The notes: generated by a model from the letters alone, not told the origin. 64,000 bases of DNA from Cranoglanis bouderius (GCA_023630585.1 CM042546.1:18614810-18678809), one strand, 5' to 3'. Positions 36,313 to 49,975 are shown, counted from the first letter of the stretch. Program-made: numbers and translations.

Positions 36313-39300
36313 ATACATTTTTAGCACACACTATTTACGTCATAACAGTGCCTTCTGACTTGAATTCCTAAACAGATCAGCCTTTCATTCTGATGTTTCT
36401 CTGGGCAGCAGTGCTGAGTGGAGAGAGCGCTCTGATTGCCAAATGAAGACCGGATCATATCTCTTTTGCCCTCTCAGGCTTGCATTCAGCTCCATCACCA
36501 TGGAGGGGAGCTCCCAGCTCATGCTGACACATACACAACCTCTCGGCAACTCGTCCAACCCATCTGACTGTCTCAAAATCACGCTTAACAATCTTACAGT
36601 CTTGTTCTAACACACTTTCCATCTTCAAAACTCTTTATAAAACCCATCTGTTCTCCCAAGTGTAAAATCTACTAAGGTTCCCTCAGAACTGCATCGATCC
36701 CGTATGTTTATGTGCATGTGTATACTGTGTCTTTAGCTGTTGTAAGTGTCTTCAGGTTGTTGAAAATAAATGAGTTATGATTATGAAAACTGGCAGAGCG
36801 GAAGTGTAATATTATGTGGGCAGTGGTGCGATTTTTCCATTTTTCTTCCTTCTTTCTGATTGTACTCGCCATGAGTCCCGTGAGCAGGAGAGCACTCGGA
36901 AGTCCGTCACGCTGACTTTGGTGTCAACAACAACCACCCCCAAAGACCACACACACACATATACACATCCTCCCCTCCGCCACTTGGCAACCAGCTCCCA
37001 TAGCAACCGCTGCTATCAGGGGTTTCATGGCTGAGTGTCTCAGTTGAAGGAGACGTTGACAGGCGAGCAGAGTCATTGCTTGGTGGATCTGAGTGCAGAC
37101 CTTTCGAACTTGCTGTATTCATTCTTCATGGTTTTATGTTCATAAACTCACAAAGGGACAATCATACAACATTCTTTTATGTGGTTTGAGAGAAGGGTTA
37201 CCTCACGGTGGTTGTATTTTGGAATCGTATATCATCGAGATGTACTTAAGATACGTTGCATTCCTGATACGTCTACTTTTAAGGATTATAAACTTGTAAA
37301 CATTAACTTTTTCAAATCCAAGGTCCCAAAATATCAACTTGTTGTCTCAGTAGATGCGAAGCCATTTACATTCCTCATAGTACAGCAAAGTAAATATAAT
37401 AGTAAAATAATATGTGATGTGGATTTTAAAACACAATATACAATTATGCAAATTACAATAACTTTTTTTAACCCCTTAAATCCTTGCCTATTATTCAGTT
37501 ATTCATAGTACAGCATTCAGTATTATTTAGTAACTACTATAATATATTCAGTAACTAATAGGAAACGCTGTGTAGTAAGGAATGTAAATCTGAACCAATG
37601 AAGGATCCTCAAATTTTAAGGCTCTATATAATATTCCAATAATATTCTGCTATAGTTTGTACATTATGTTCTGGTTATTGTTATTACAAAGTTTCACTTA
37701 TGTTGTACACAGTTCACTTTGAGCTTGTTATTCAGTGTGGAGACCGGACACCGAGCCACGTTTTTGCACTAGCTTCCCGGTCTGAGTCAGTTCTGTTTTC
37801 AAAGGCCTGTGACTACACTCCAGCACAGCATTACTACATGTGAGTACAGGGAGAGAAAAAGAGTGCAAGCCCACAGATGGCCCACAGAACTGCTGGGACA
37901 TGCCACATGGCTCCTTCTTGATGGCTTGTGGCGTCCGGTACAAGCAGCAGGGGTGGACAGCTTTGTCATGCTAATGGAAGGGGACAGCTGCTTTGGGCCA
38001 TGTGGTGACACGGTAAACGTCACTACACAAGACAGAGATGCACCAAACACTGGTGAACCCATTACTATGACTGAGCTCTGGCAGTATTCATACCAAATAT
38101 ACACAAAGACTTTTCTTATTCCAGGTAAGGAGCAGTTAAACAAACTTCCCCTAATGCAGCAGATCCAACTCCCTGTCCTGACTATTTCTGCAGATATTCT
38201 GCACAGTTCTGCACTTTGGTTGGTGTAAAATATCTAAACCAATTGATTAGTGCTTGGGGATTAGCTGCTGAGTTGAATCAGGTGCGTTATATTACGTAAA
38301 GCAGAAAAATGTTGGTGTGGAGCCACACCTGTAATGCATCAAAAACTTACTACTTAGCCTTTATACTTGGGTTACAGCGTTATAAAAGTTTTCAGTAAAT
38401 CGGTAAATATAAACCTGCTTTGCCTTATATGCTCATATGGGCACCATTTGCCATCCAATGCGAGAGGAAAGCAAGGTTCAACAAAATCAATAGACCTTTT
38501 AAGATACATCCAAAGTGCCAGCAAGTCACTAAGAAGTATCTACCGGAACTGTGTAGTCTGACAGCAACTCTATCTCAGCAAGCCATTAGCAGCTCACATG
38601 GCCAAGAATCTTTTACTGTTTGCATCACCTCAAAATAACCATCAAAATCCAACCTAATAATCAGTCCACAGCAAACACCCAGAATGCTTTAACAGACCTG
38701 AAGAAGACGGGATGAAGTGTGGTTATTTGCGGCTGATTGACTGGGATGTGATGGCAGCTTATATCTGTACAGTGTAATGGATCCTCTTCATGGAGTAGAT
38801 GTAACATATTGATCCGCACTATAAGAAAGCACTAGTGAAAGCAGTAGAGCTGTGATGACTGTCAGCCATTTGGAGGCCAGCTGTCTGTAACGATTAAACA
38901 GGCAAAAAGACGAGCATGTGTGCTGGCCTTCTGGGTAGACGTTCAGCACGAGTGTTTCAGCAGAGTTGCTATAAAACAAAGACTCTCCACTTTGACAAAA
39001 AGCACAACCGGAATCATTGACTAGGGCAAGAAGGCTTCCTGAGGTCACCAAACTTTCCTTGCAAACAAAAGCATGAAAAGGAATAGTAAAAGACGAGTGG
39101 AATACAGTAAGAAGGGGTGGTAGCGGGACCCCTCTGGGAGCACTTTCAAGAACATTTCGAAGCCAAGCAAAACAATGGCACTGATCCAGAAAGTGTGTCG
39201 AGACAAAAGCAGAGATTGAAGGAGGGGAAGGTTGTTGGGTGGCTGTGAAGGGATTAAAGCATTAATCACAGATGGCGACCGCATCTCATCTTTTCACCAA

Positions 39301-41164
39301 ACCCCCACCAACCCCCCACCCAACCCCCAGCAAATAATTGACAAAGGTATGCTCCACTCACTTTTGTCAGCACGCGTGTCTGTCAAGCAGGAGCATGTGT
39401 TGGCCACAATGGAAAGGAGCACAAAGGCATGTCTAGCTCCTCCACCCCACCACCCCACCACCCCCTTGTCCCAGTCACTGTGAACTGCAAGGCACGTGCT
39501 GCTTCTGACTGGTGGAATAATAGAAAAGAAAGTAACCATGTGGTATCAGACTGATATAAGGCTATGATCCTTCCAGAATTGCCACAGCCATGATACTGTG
39601 TTGGATCCTGTGGTCTTAAAAGAAAAACTCCACCCAGAAGCACATTAAATATGTTTATATTGAAATATGTGTGAAGTGGTCAGTGATTCTGGTGCTAATT
39701 AGTTAGTGGATTCTGTATTTTTGTTATCCTGTGAGAGGATAGCGGTTGTCTGCCGTGCCGACATCACATCACATCACGGCATGACATCGCTAGTGTCATT
39801 ACTCTGGAGTTTAATGGTCAGAAACAAGTTTCTTTTCTCACTCACCGTTTTCCAGCAAAGTTCAATGGAACAATGAGAAATCCAACATAGATACAATTAG
39901 TAAGGACAGCAAATGCTGGACTCAGAGTTCCAGAATGCAATGGGATATACGATGCTAAATCCTAAAAAAAACTAAATCCACTATCATGGTACCACTAGCA
40001 GCAGGTAGCTGAACAGCATTGTGGGTAATGTAGGAAAGTGTTAACAATAGACCAAGATGTCAAAATTATGAAACTCATAATTTCATTACAAAATAAATCT
40101 TTGGATGCGACTGAAGATCATGTGTTTATATTATCATAAAGATTAATATGCAAATTGTTCAGGATGGATTTTTCGTTTAAGACCCAAACTTGATATACAT
40201 CTTTACTGGATAGGTTTACACTCTTGTATAAAAGGGTGTGGTACATACACATGTGCCTGTGTGTGCATATTGTTAGTGTCCTGAATGCATATTGGTTGAG
40301 GTCAATTCAGCATAAGGGAGGTCACTTTCGGGAAAAAGAGAAGTGAAAAAACCTAAACAGCTGGGGCACATTTATGGGGATACAATGGAGTCGGAGAGAG
40401 AGGGAGACTGAGGGGAAATGGGAGGGGGAAAAAGACTCTCTGGCCAGCCATCATTTCAGAAGGCTCACTGGGGTCCTTTGTTATGGCAGCTGGTTTGGGG
40501 AAGGTCAGACCAGCTGTGCTTCTACTGACCCTCTTTCGCTTTACTCCTCCTGCTAAACACAGCCAGCTGTAGATAAAAGAGGTGACACTGAGGAGGCCAG
40601 GATCACTTTACACTGTGTCCAGACTTAGGACCTCTGAACGGTGGCAGTAAGTGAGCTTCAAATGGTCTACTCCATAACGTCATCCACAGTGACAACATAT
40701 GCACACTTACCTAAATGTATCTAGAAGTATTCGATCCTTTATAAGGATGTCCATAAATGTGCTAAACATACTCATGCATGTAAACGGGCCTGGATTGTCG
40801 CTGAACAGCTGTCGTTTCCTTGCAAGGAGAACTATGTGTTTTCGAGTGTACCTCATGTACCTTTGAGCCTATCATCTCACAGCATGATTGCCCCTATACT
40901 ACAAGCTGTCAACAGTCCAGTAAATGGGCCAACTGCTGAGGCCGCTGACTCAATCATTCAAATGACTGTTATGCAGTTACACTAATCCTCCAACATATTA
41001 GCTCTCAAAGGAGTTTGATGTTACACAAATAATTGGGCGTTTGGTTACAGAGTGAGTGAATGGTAATGTCTGCAAGAGGCCATCATATACTAAAAAGCAA
41101 TACTATAACCACAGTAATACTACAGTTTGTTGTGGCAGGTGAAATAGTGGGTAGTGTAGTGTGT
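36313..41164. other. Noncoding stretch, probable numbl intron 1
   Basis: No frame shows recognisable protein similarity. C-rich words occur at 39300-39330 and 39440-39473. A short piece at 38225-38300 (TTGAATCAGGTGCGTTA) resembles a phrase common in fish repeats. Confidence 0.45.
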
Positions 41165-41480
41165 AGGGGTGTAACGATACACTCCAGTCACGATTCGATT
41201 TGATTCACGATACTGGCTTCGCGATTCAATTCAAATCGTTTCTCAGAATATTTTGAACAAAATTTGAATGAAGAACGGTTATGACTAAAAAAAACCTCCT
41301 TTTTTAAATTTCTGAATCTTAATCTAAATCTTATACTAACAATAACAATTTAAATCTACATTAATCAAAATTTGCTATGAACAGAGGTTAATTATTATAA
41401 ATAAATGTACTACTGGTTCACTATATCTTAAAAATAAATAAATACATTTATAAATTCTACTAAAAATGATATCTGATTGA
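41165..41480. mobile_element. Probable hAT-type terminal fragment
   Basis: The sequence TAGGGGTGTAACGATACACT followed by alternating CGATTCGATTTGATTC text matches the terminal style of fish hAT elements. Only the left end is recognised; the right boundary and any transposase are not seen. Confidence 0.45.
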
Positions 41481-41849
41481 ATAAACAAAGTCTCTGAACC
41501 GGGCAAAATGATCGAATGAAACAAAATGAGCTCTGTAGCAGCGCCTGAGGCAAAATAGAGCTCCAAAGTCGGCTAAAATGTCAGACTTCCACTGCCTCTT
41601 TCTCTGGCACCGCAGATCGTAGCAGTGCAGGGCTGGTGTAGTCTGAAAGCTCTTAACCGTATAACATATAATGCGTGTCTGTTGTTGTGATCCGGAGCTG
41701 TCGTGCAGCGAGCTCTCTATATATTTGAAATCTACAGGTTGTGCAGATTGGGATCTCTGGTGTTCAAACAATGCAATTGCATTAGGCGCATAATTAACAG
41801 AATGCTGAATTCCATGATGTGACTCGCACATTTCAAAGACGCACAATGT

Positions 41850-41975
41850 CAAGTGTTGCCACCTCACAGCTCCAAGGTCCCTGGTTTGATCCTGATCTCG
41901 GGTTAACTGTCTTACAAATAATCAGACAAATATCCCTGACCAGGATAAAACAGTTACTGAAGATGAACGAATGAA
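41850..41975 (+). repeat. SINE-like repeat, internally deleted
   Basis: The head CTCACAGCTCCAAGGTCCCT then GGTTTGATCCTG is joined almost directly to the tail CCCTGACCAGGATAAAACAG and GATGAACGAATGAATAAT. The body is missing. Confidence 0.6.
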
Positions 41976-44052
41976 TAATTGTTCCCACATCACATTTCTT
42001 ACACCATCCATTAGTGTATATTATTGATTTTACAGGACATTTTAATTTCACCATTAGGGAGACCCAGGCATATCCATTTGGCACTTTCACTTGGGTTAAA
42101 TAAATAATCATATAATCAAATAATCATAGATTAACTGAAATTTGATATACTACTAAAGTTCCTTACTCAATTCACACTTCTTTAGAACAAATTCTGCTCA
42201 GTAACCATTAGTGATTACAAACAGCATGAAAAAGAAGACTTGGACCTCCTGAGAGAAGGACTTTTTTGGACTGAAATCGAATCGTCAAATCAAAACCTTA
42301 CCAGATGTTACCCTGAAGTTAGACGGCTGGAGAGAGCTGTTCGTTCTTTATGGGTTTTTCAGGAGCCCGAATGTTGCAAAGTAAACATTTGGAAAAATTC
42401 CTTTTCTAGGATACAACATTACTCTTCTACAAGTGTATACTATAAAGTCAAACAGTATGTTATTAAAGTGTGTTGAAAGGATGTTCAGCATGAGCGGATT
42501 GTGAATACAGGTCCTGGGATGAGCACAGGACAGTCTTTATGATTACAGCAGCAGCTCTTAGGTACAACAATACAGTACGAAGATGAGATTATCCACTGAA
42601 GCAAAGGTAAGACTTGCGCATAAACTGTTTTTGGATATCCATGTGGGATACTTTACGGTATCCATGTGGGACCATACACAACAGCAGAAGGTGAGTCACA
42701 AGTGCACAAAGCTCCAAGCAGAAGGATAAATACATAAGATGAGCCATGAGCATAAAAACCAAAAAAGCCTTTTTTTTAGCTAACCCTGCTTAAAATTCCC
42801 TTTAATCAGAAAATAAAACATGGCTTGCACTCTTCTATCAAATGCAAAGCGTCTGTGTACAAACTCAAGTGTGCAGAAAGAATGTAGCCTCCAGATGCAA
42901 TGCTTCAGCGATGGTAGCCATAACAGTCATTTTTTTGTCTTCCTTTTCGTCTCAGACTCATTAGATTCTGACTGTCTGGGCCACAAATATGCAGGCTAAT
43001 ACGAAGCGGCTTCATCACGGTGTGTAATATAAACTGACTGCATTGTGGTATGTCAGTAACCTAAGCATTTGATCTGTTGGGAATGTAAATGAAGACGTAA
43101 TACCAGATACGGTCTGTTAAATCCACAGTCTATGGCTTTATTCAGTTTCCAATCAGAACACAGTGTCTTGAGTCTCATTTAATGATAAACCTTCTAGGAC
43201 CATTTCAATATCCAGCATTCTCACGTTCTAGTTTCATTTTCGTGGAAGGTAATTCCTCAATTTTCTGGCCTTTCGCAAGTCGTTGAGAAATCGAAAGAGG
43301 GAGCAGAAGGTGGAAAAAGATGGAAACAATAATCTCAGAGATGAGCTGCTCACAAGAAAGTATTGATTGTGGGGTAAACAGAGAGAGCGAGAGAAAGAGA
43401 AAGGACACAGACGAGGAAAGGGAAAAAACGATTTTATCCTAACTCTCTCCTCTCTTTTAAATTGTCTTCATATTACGCTTGTAACCGACTCCAGGCCACT
43501 CTCGTCTCTTCTACACCTTCACAGTAGATTTTTGTTCTCATGCAAACCTTTTTTAAAAAAAATCTTCATGACCACAAAATTCCATGAGAACAGGGCCAAG
43601 TAGGGTTGTGGCATTGTCCAGATGTAAGTTGTTTTACAACATCATGTAAATTGTCCAATCGTAGACATGGCATTTGAAAAATCTTAAACATTCCTAGAAC
43701 TGTGTCCTGAACCGCTGCCTGTCTGGTGCTATTAGGAGAAAATACCCCTGAGATCCAAATACTTTCCAGTAACATATAAATGTAATTAAAATTCCTCATT
43801 TCACCATCATGATAGACTCATAGATGTTCTTATAAAGACAAAATAAAAAAAAAAATCCCATCTCGCTAGTTAATGCAGAGGAAAATGTCTGTGGAAAGTT
43901 AGAGTCATGCTAGCTTTGTCTTATGCTAGCCATGTAAAGTCATGCTAACCTTGTGTTTCACTCATGCACAGATTTTATATAATCATGAAGATTGAATATA
44001 CGTTGCAAACAAACGGTTCATCAGAAAACTTGGACATAAAGGTGTATAAAGG

Positions 44053-44083
<31 letters not shown>

Positions 44084-44731
44084 TAGTCCATTCTACCAAG
44101 CTTTGCCTACTTAATCATGTAATTCATGCCAAATTCAACATAAACTGTCCAGTTTGGTGGTGCAGAACTATTCTGAGTAAAAGGGTTCAAGTGTTCAATA
44201 GAGGCTCACGAGGCTATAATTTTGAATAACCTTCCTCAGATCGGCATTACAATAGAGAGCTTAAATTACTCCACTGAGGCAAATGATACGTCAGGAGAGA
44301 CTTTTTGGATATATTATTACACAGCGATATATATCCATATGTACATATTTGAATAGAAGTATAGTACATGGAAGAACTGCGGCGAACAAATTCATAATAC
44401 CAAGCAGTTTTTACTCACAAGCTCTAGTGAAGGTTCACCAGTAGCTGCATGATGCATGCTGGGACAGAGTTGGGACAGAACGTAAACAAATATTATCTAA
44501 AACGATTAATCCTGGCCGAGAAATGTAACACTGTGCTATACAGTACTACGCAACATTACAAATAACATATTAAACAGCAACTTTATGCCGAAACACCTCT
44601 TTTAAATGCTGTATAGTTTGTATAGTAGCACTACGTGACGTGTTGTGCAGTAAAAATCAGTTCTCATTGTACGAGTAAGATATCACTCCAAGCCAGAGTC
44701 ACAGCTTCGTCACCCTGGACGTATCGGCTCA

Positions 44732-44732
<1 letters not shown>

Positions 44733-44809
<77 letters not shown>

Positions 44810-44814
44810 ACACA
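44733..44814. repeat. (CA)40 microsatellite
   Basis: The longest CA array in the window, broken only by one GA near 44805. Confidence 0.97.
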
Positions 44815-45493
44815 ATGAATCTGTTTGTTTGCAAGTGATCACACATAAGAAAAGGGCGGCACCCGATGCAGGAACAAACGAATGTCACGTCAGGCCATAG
44901 AGTGCGTTACATCTGTCCGTCCTAGTATCTACCATTCACTAAATTTCCAATACAACTTTCCTCACATTCTCATCACATCTGGATAGCAGCTGGAAGTCCA
45001 GCAGACATTCGGAATGGGAGAGGAACGCACGGCAACGCATGAACTCTCAAAAAGCCACGTGATCTGGATCTGCAAAAACATTACCATTCGGACACGACTG
45101 TGACAGGAAATGATCTCGAGAGAACGTCCATGATTCACTTCCAACACCTCAAGCTTTGACTACGCACGTAAATCTGCAGATCATCGCCCCCACCATCCTG
45201 ATAAGATTCAGTATTCAGATGCTGCAGTGTGCTAAATGGAGATGACGAAGTGTACGGCTGTATCATGGCCACGCGTCAGATGAAAGTGGGTGGTTCGGCG
45301 ACACGACAGATGGAAGGAACACAAAGCTACAGTTCCAAGTGCTGCTGCAAGTGTGATCAGAGGCCCTCTAGGCCCTCTGGGGAATCTCATGGTTTTAAAT
45401 GGCATCTTCTGAACTGAACCTGTGCTGCACACACCCAACGACTCAACAACGATGACAGACACAAACACATGTCCTAACAAATATTTATTTCCA

Positions 45494-45506
45494 ACACACA
45501 CACACA

Positions 45507-45538
<32 letters not shown>
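45494..45538. repeat. (CA)n microsatellite
   Basis: About 22 CA units with one CATA interruption. Confidence 0.95.
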
Positions 45539-45779
45539 TCAGTGCATCAGAGCTCCTTTCTTCATCTCTGTTATTGTGTCTGCTGACATCAGATCCGGCA
45601 AATGGACTCAATAAAAATGTTCAACATGGTGTCATTGTTTTATTTATTCATCTTCAGTCAGGTTTTTTTTTGTGATTATTGAGCCCCAAAATGCTTGATT
45701 TTGCTGTGTCTTTTATCAAAATTTGCGATGCAACTTGAGAAGTGCTTTTTTTTCTGGAAAACTACTCGAATTGGTAAAA

Positions 45780-46052
45780 TTGCAATTGTAGGAAATAGTT
45801 TTGCACGGTCTTTCGCGGTGATGTTTGTTGGTAAATGAGACCTTTCAGCTGTACTCGTGTTCGACGCACGTGAATCGAAGAGGGCTTTGGCTGAATGCGC
45901 GTTGTGCTGATGTCACATGACGCATCACGGCCAATATCTGCAGAAAATCTGTGGTAATTTTGAAAAATTGCAAGTTCCTCCGAAATTTTGCGGAGTTTGC
46001 TTGATTTTGCGTTGATTTCTGCGATCACAAAACCGCAAAATCCTGGAGGGAC
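45780..46052. mobile_element. Terminal fragment of a DNA transposon ending in CAGTCCCTCCAGGATTTTGCG
   Basis: The right side ends with the complement of CAGTCCCTCCAGGATTTTG, preceded by T/A/C-rich text with several TTTTGCG and CCGCAAAA words. This terminus recurs in fish DNA transposons, but I could not find a left end here. A SINE fragment abuts it on the right. Confidence 0.4.
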
Positions 46053-46240
46053 TGTTCAGTAAGCGCTTTATCCTCATCAGGGTCGTAGCGGATCTGGAAC
46101 CAATCCCAGGAATACTGGGTGGAAGACCATCAGCACACTCATTCAGGCATTCAGAGTAGCCAGGAGTTGCCCGGTTCAAAAATCCCCATCTTCCACACCC
46201 ATCAGAAGCTAAAACTAACCCCAAACAGCTGTGTCCATTT
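46053..46240 (-). repeat. SINE-like repeat, tail half
   Basis: Read on the minus strand, it ends AACCGCTACGACCC-like GGTCCAGATCC text and GATGAGGATAAAGCGCTTAC. The head is missing. A second fragment of the same family (AGGTGGAAGGAAACCCTGAG) lies at 46440-46570. Confidence 0.6.
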
Positions 46241-46677
46241 ACAGATGTACCACATTCATGCCTTCATTCTTCTATCACTTTTCCTTTGTTCTGTCTGTTG
46301 TTAGGTTGCCAGGTATTTAACACCCACACCAGTATACAATTATAAGACAACCATTTTTCATTTTGTACTGTATATAATCAACGTTTTTTTTTTAGCAATG
46401 GTACATTTTGAATGTAGCCCCAAAAGCACAGCCTTTAATTTCACCCATGACTGCATTTTCAGCCTAGCCAAATGTGGTGGGTAAACAACAATGCTGGAGG
46501 TGGAAGGAAACCCTGAGGACATGGAGGAAATCCACACAGATACTGAAAGAACATGCAAAGTGTATAAGCTCATGTATGGCAATATTAATACGATATTAAT
46601 ATGATAACGGACCTGAAAACACAATGTTTTGGCAATAAAAATTTTAAAAGTCATCATTTTAGTCTAGTGCTATCCAT

Positions 46678-46829
46678 GTTAGCATTTTATCTCTTGAGGT
46701 AAATGTTATATGTGATAGAATATTATCTCTTGAGGTGAATATTATCTGTGTTAGCATCTTATCTCTTGAGGTAAATGTTGTCCGTGTTAGCATCTTATCT
46801 ACTGAGGTGAATGTTATCAATGTTAGCAT
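46678..46829. repeat. 36-bp minisatellite, four units
   Basis: Four 36-base units, GTTAGCATCTTATCTCTTGA then GGTAAATGTTATCTGT, with a partial fifth. Units differ at a few positions. Confidence 0.85.
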
Positions 46830-48854
46830 ACTAGCATGTCTTTATGAATCATACAAACTGTTGGTCTGCTAGTTGCCATAAAATGGTTTTGTTTATTCCT
46901 TTACCAGAGCTTCATTCTAAATTTCTTATTTCTCTCTTAACCATGTAACAGTTACTTTATAAGACTGTAATATCAGCTGGAACAAAAATAGACACGGATA
47001 ATAGGCACAAAAATAGACACTTATTAGAGGTAATGATTCAGCGGCTCATTAAATGAAAGCGCAGATTAAAAACTCAGGGCTGTTCAGCAGTACTGGAGTT
47101 CAGAAGCGTAGACTTCACAGCAGAACATGTGAAGGGGTTTTTAGCGTTCAGCATTCAGCACAAAACTTTGTTGTACGAGGGTGAATTCCCACCTCATGTC
47201 GAGTGTTCCAGGATAAAGTGGTACAGAAGATGAATGATTGAATAATATTATGAAGAATATATTTAGAATAACTGGAATAAAGAACATATGCACATGCTTC
47301 TTACATTTCATTCTACAGAACAAAGTTTAAAGGAGAAATCCACCCTGAACGACTTACTTAATTAATATTCATCTTTATAATTAGCATGTGATCTTCAGTG
47401 GCATCCCAGATTTATTTTTTAAGCAGTCATTTGAGTTTCTGTCTATACTTGAAATCACTAAATACTTTGATAATTGAAGTGTTCATTTTGACCTCAGACG
47501 GCTGGGTTCATGTGAGCGCTCTAAGGTGGGATGTAGGAGGTTCCAAGTGGTAAAATTTGGAGTTCCCAGTCATCATGAACGCAGCATTAGTCCTCACTTC
47601 ATCTCTACCAAAAGAGAGCGATGCAGCAGGGCTTTAGCAGTCCTTTAGTCTGTCCAGCTCTCTCACTTCCTCATCTGTACATCCGGCTCAAACAGATCAG
47701 CTTCCAAAGCTTCATGCTAATACAGCCATCAATACCATCACGCTCGTTACCTCATAGCTTGCTAACTAGCCATTAACTCCAACGTCTTTTTGCACCAACG
47801 TCTCCACTACTTAGATGCTGGATTTCTTACTTCTCTAGCTCTTTTGTTTTTAGGTGCTGACAGCAAAACCTGACTGTTATCCCTTATGTTAGAGATTGGT
47901 GGCATTTTTTTCTCCTATTAAACAGCATTGTAACAGCAATAGCAATAACAACGTCCCTCTGTGACGTCAAGAGTGACACAAAAACCTCTAACCTCTGAGG
48001 TGAATAATGAAAATACAGCACCAAACAACAAATCAGCACCAGAACCGCTAATATTTGAAAATAAACGTGTCTCAGGGTGGAGTTTTCCTTTACCATGGTT
48101 TAGGATGCAATATGGTGCAGCCAACTGCTCATTCTTGAAGGTCACACCCTGATTCCTACAAAGGGAGAGACATCTTCCTCCAGTGCCTGCAACTGCCTGC
48201 TTGCCCTTTGACCCCGTGCTTTTGTGGCTCCAGATGCTACATCCCCTCGCGTTTCTTCGAAAGACTAACAAAGAGAACGGACTTAAAAACACAGCGATAG
48301 GGGACTGACTACACAGAGTTAAAGATTAACGCTCGGTTACAGTTTCAGGTGCCTACGTTTGTCATAAACTTTACACGTCGGCTTTGCTTTCAGACTTTCA
48401 GCACTGATTATCAGACACTGTCGGGTCTACACGTGGCACGTAACATACACCTCGCTGAACAACACATCCATACTTCCGTATTTTCTACTGCTCGAGCTAC
48501 ACGTTTATGCCGGATCCAGATCTCATCTTTCACACTGTGGAACTTTCCTTCCCACTGGATTGTTCATTTGTCTCTGTAACTTCTGCCAAATTGTATTTGA
48601 ATTGTTGATGGGGACATTATATTTATTTATTATATTTTTATTTTATATTGTCGTATTGCAATATTTTTCCTCTTTTCTCTACATTTTCCTTTTTTTTAAA
48701 AAAAAAAAAAAAAAACTTTCTTGTTTATTTTTTCTCATCCTTTACTTACCTTCCCTCTGTCTCTCTCTCTCTCTCTCGCTCTCTTTTTATTTCTTAACAG
48801 TGGCTTTAATAGTCCCAAAAAATGCAACTTTATATATTGCTAATATAATAATAG
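46830..48854. other. Noncoding stretch, probable numbl intron 1
   Basis: No coding signature. A short T/A block at 48690-48716 and CT repeats at 48760-48785 lie before the SINE copy. Confidence 0.45.
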
Positions 48855-49039
48855 TCTGTGCGGAGTTTTTCTGGGTCTGTGTGGCTTTCCTCGGGGTTCT
48901 CTGGTTTCCTCCGACCTCCCAAAAACATTCCCAAAAGTGGACTGGCGACTCTAAACTGCCTCTAGGTGTGTGTGTGTGTGTGTGTATGAGTGAGTGAGTG
49001 AGTGAGTGAGTGAGTGAGTGAGTGAGTGAGTGAGTGAGT

Positions 49040-49124
<85 letters not shown>

Positions 49125-49238
49125 AATGGTGCCCTATGATGGACCAGCGTCCCATCCAGGGTGTATTCCCGCCTCATTCCACGTGTTCCTGTGACAGGCT
49201 CAGGATCCACCACAACCCTGAAGATGAATGAATGAATA
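48855..49238 (+). repeat. SINE-like repeat expanded by microsatellites
   Basis: Body text TCTGGTTTCCTCCGACCTCC, then GGACTGGCGACTCTAAACTG, is followed by about 157 bases of simple repeat. The tail GACCAGCGTCCCATCCAGGG and CCCTGAAGATGAATGAATG then resumes. The family normally has only a short GTGTGTG in this position. Confidence 0.75.
48966..49122. repeat. Compound microsatellite (GT)n(GAGT)n(GA)n(GT)n
   Basis: Four pure simple-repeat blocks run in succession: GT to about 48985, GAGT to about 49045, GA to about 49094, and GT to 49122. It lies inside a SINE-like repeat. Confidence 0.95.
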
Positions 49239-49636
49239 TATTGCTAATAAAGTCTTTATTAAACTGTGATGTAACTGTTATTCATGTCTCCACAATCAGT
49301 TTGGAAAAGTTAACAGTTAACGCAGTAAGAGAGCGCATTACAAACAAGTGATGATGATGATGATGGCTCACTATGCGTGTACAAATACACTATATATTTT
49401 GCACTGCATTCCCAGCAAGCATCTCTAAGCATCACTGAGAATCCCAGCACTGAAGTGAAGTGCACTTGCTGCAGTGATGCTGATGCTCCCTGAAGGAAAT
49501 CTAATCATGCACGCGCTCCTGAATGGCATGCAGTGTTCAGTCCAACATCAGATCTCACACTTTCAGTCTAATGTCATACAGCACAAATCACATGCATGAT
49601 GATGTATGAGTGTGTATTGCAGTCCAGAAGACTTAC

Positions 49637-49865
49637 CCGAACTGAAGGGTACTCCACACACACACACACACACACTGCCTTTTGTGTAATCCAAAGGAGA
49701 GATGATTTCAGAACATCTAGATCAGATTTGCGTGAATATAAACCGAGTTAATGAGACTTCCTGACTTAAAAGCATCTACATAAAATTTAAAAAATAAATA
49801 AATAAATAATAAACCGGCTGATTTTTTTTCCTCCGATTTCGAATCTACGGCTTTTGTTATTTTGC
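49637..49865 (-). other. Candidate noncoding first exon of numbl
   Basis: Downstream of the GC-rich promoter candidate on the minus strand, the first strong splice donor is TCGG|GTAAGT, with the exon ending at 49637. An exon of about 230 bases would contain a short CA array. The numbl first coding exon has an upstream acceptor, so some noncoding exon must exist. This specific one is a guess. Confidence 0.25.
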
Positions 49866-49975
49866 CGAAGCGGCCACTGGCGCAGAATCTAGGCTCCCTT
49901 TGAGGCTCCGCCCACCGCCAAACCCCGCCCCCTTCACAACCCCATTGGTTCAGAAACGCTCTCATGCAAATTAAC
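49850..49975 (-). promoter_or_regulatory. Candidate numbl promoter (GC boxes, CCAAT, octamer)
   Basis: Within about 65 bases there is an octamer (ATGCAAAT, 49964-49971), a CCAAT box (ATTGG on plus, 49944-49948), one GC box CCCCGCCCCC (49923-49932) and a second CCGCCC (49908-49913). On the minus strand the order octamer, CCAAT, GC, GC points transcription leftward, towards numbl. The local GC and CpG content is well above the AT-rich surroundings. No TATA box is evident. It lies between the coq8b 3' end and numbl, where the conserved gene order predicts the numbl promoter. Assignment to numbl is inference. Confidence 0.5.

Larger units (their letters stand above)
41976..45779. other. Noncoding stretch, probable numbl intron 1
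   Basis: Apart from CA arrays at 44.7 and 45.5 kb, nothing is recognised. TATCCATGTGGGA is directly repeated at about 42635 and 42659. Confidence 0.45.

Noticed and set aside
37809..38228. 139-codon plus-strand frame
   Set aside because: No recognisable domain, no repeat of codon bias, and no splice context; length is within chance for this much sequence.
48560..48997. 145-codon hydrophobic plus-strand frame
   Set aside because: It comes from T-rich and CT-repeat sequence running into a SINE copy; no family similarity.
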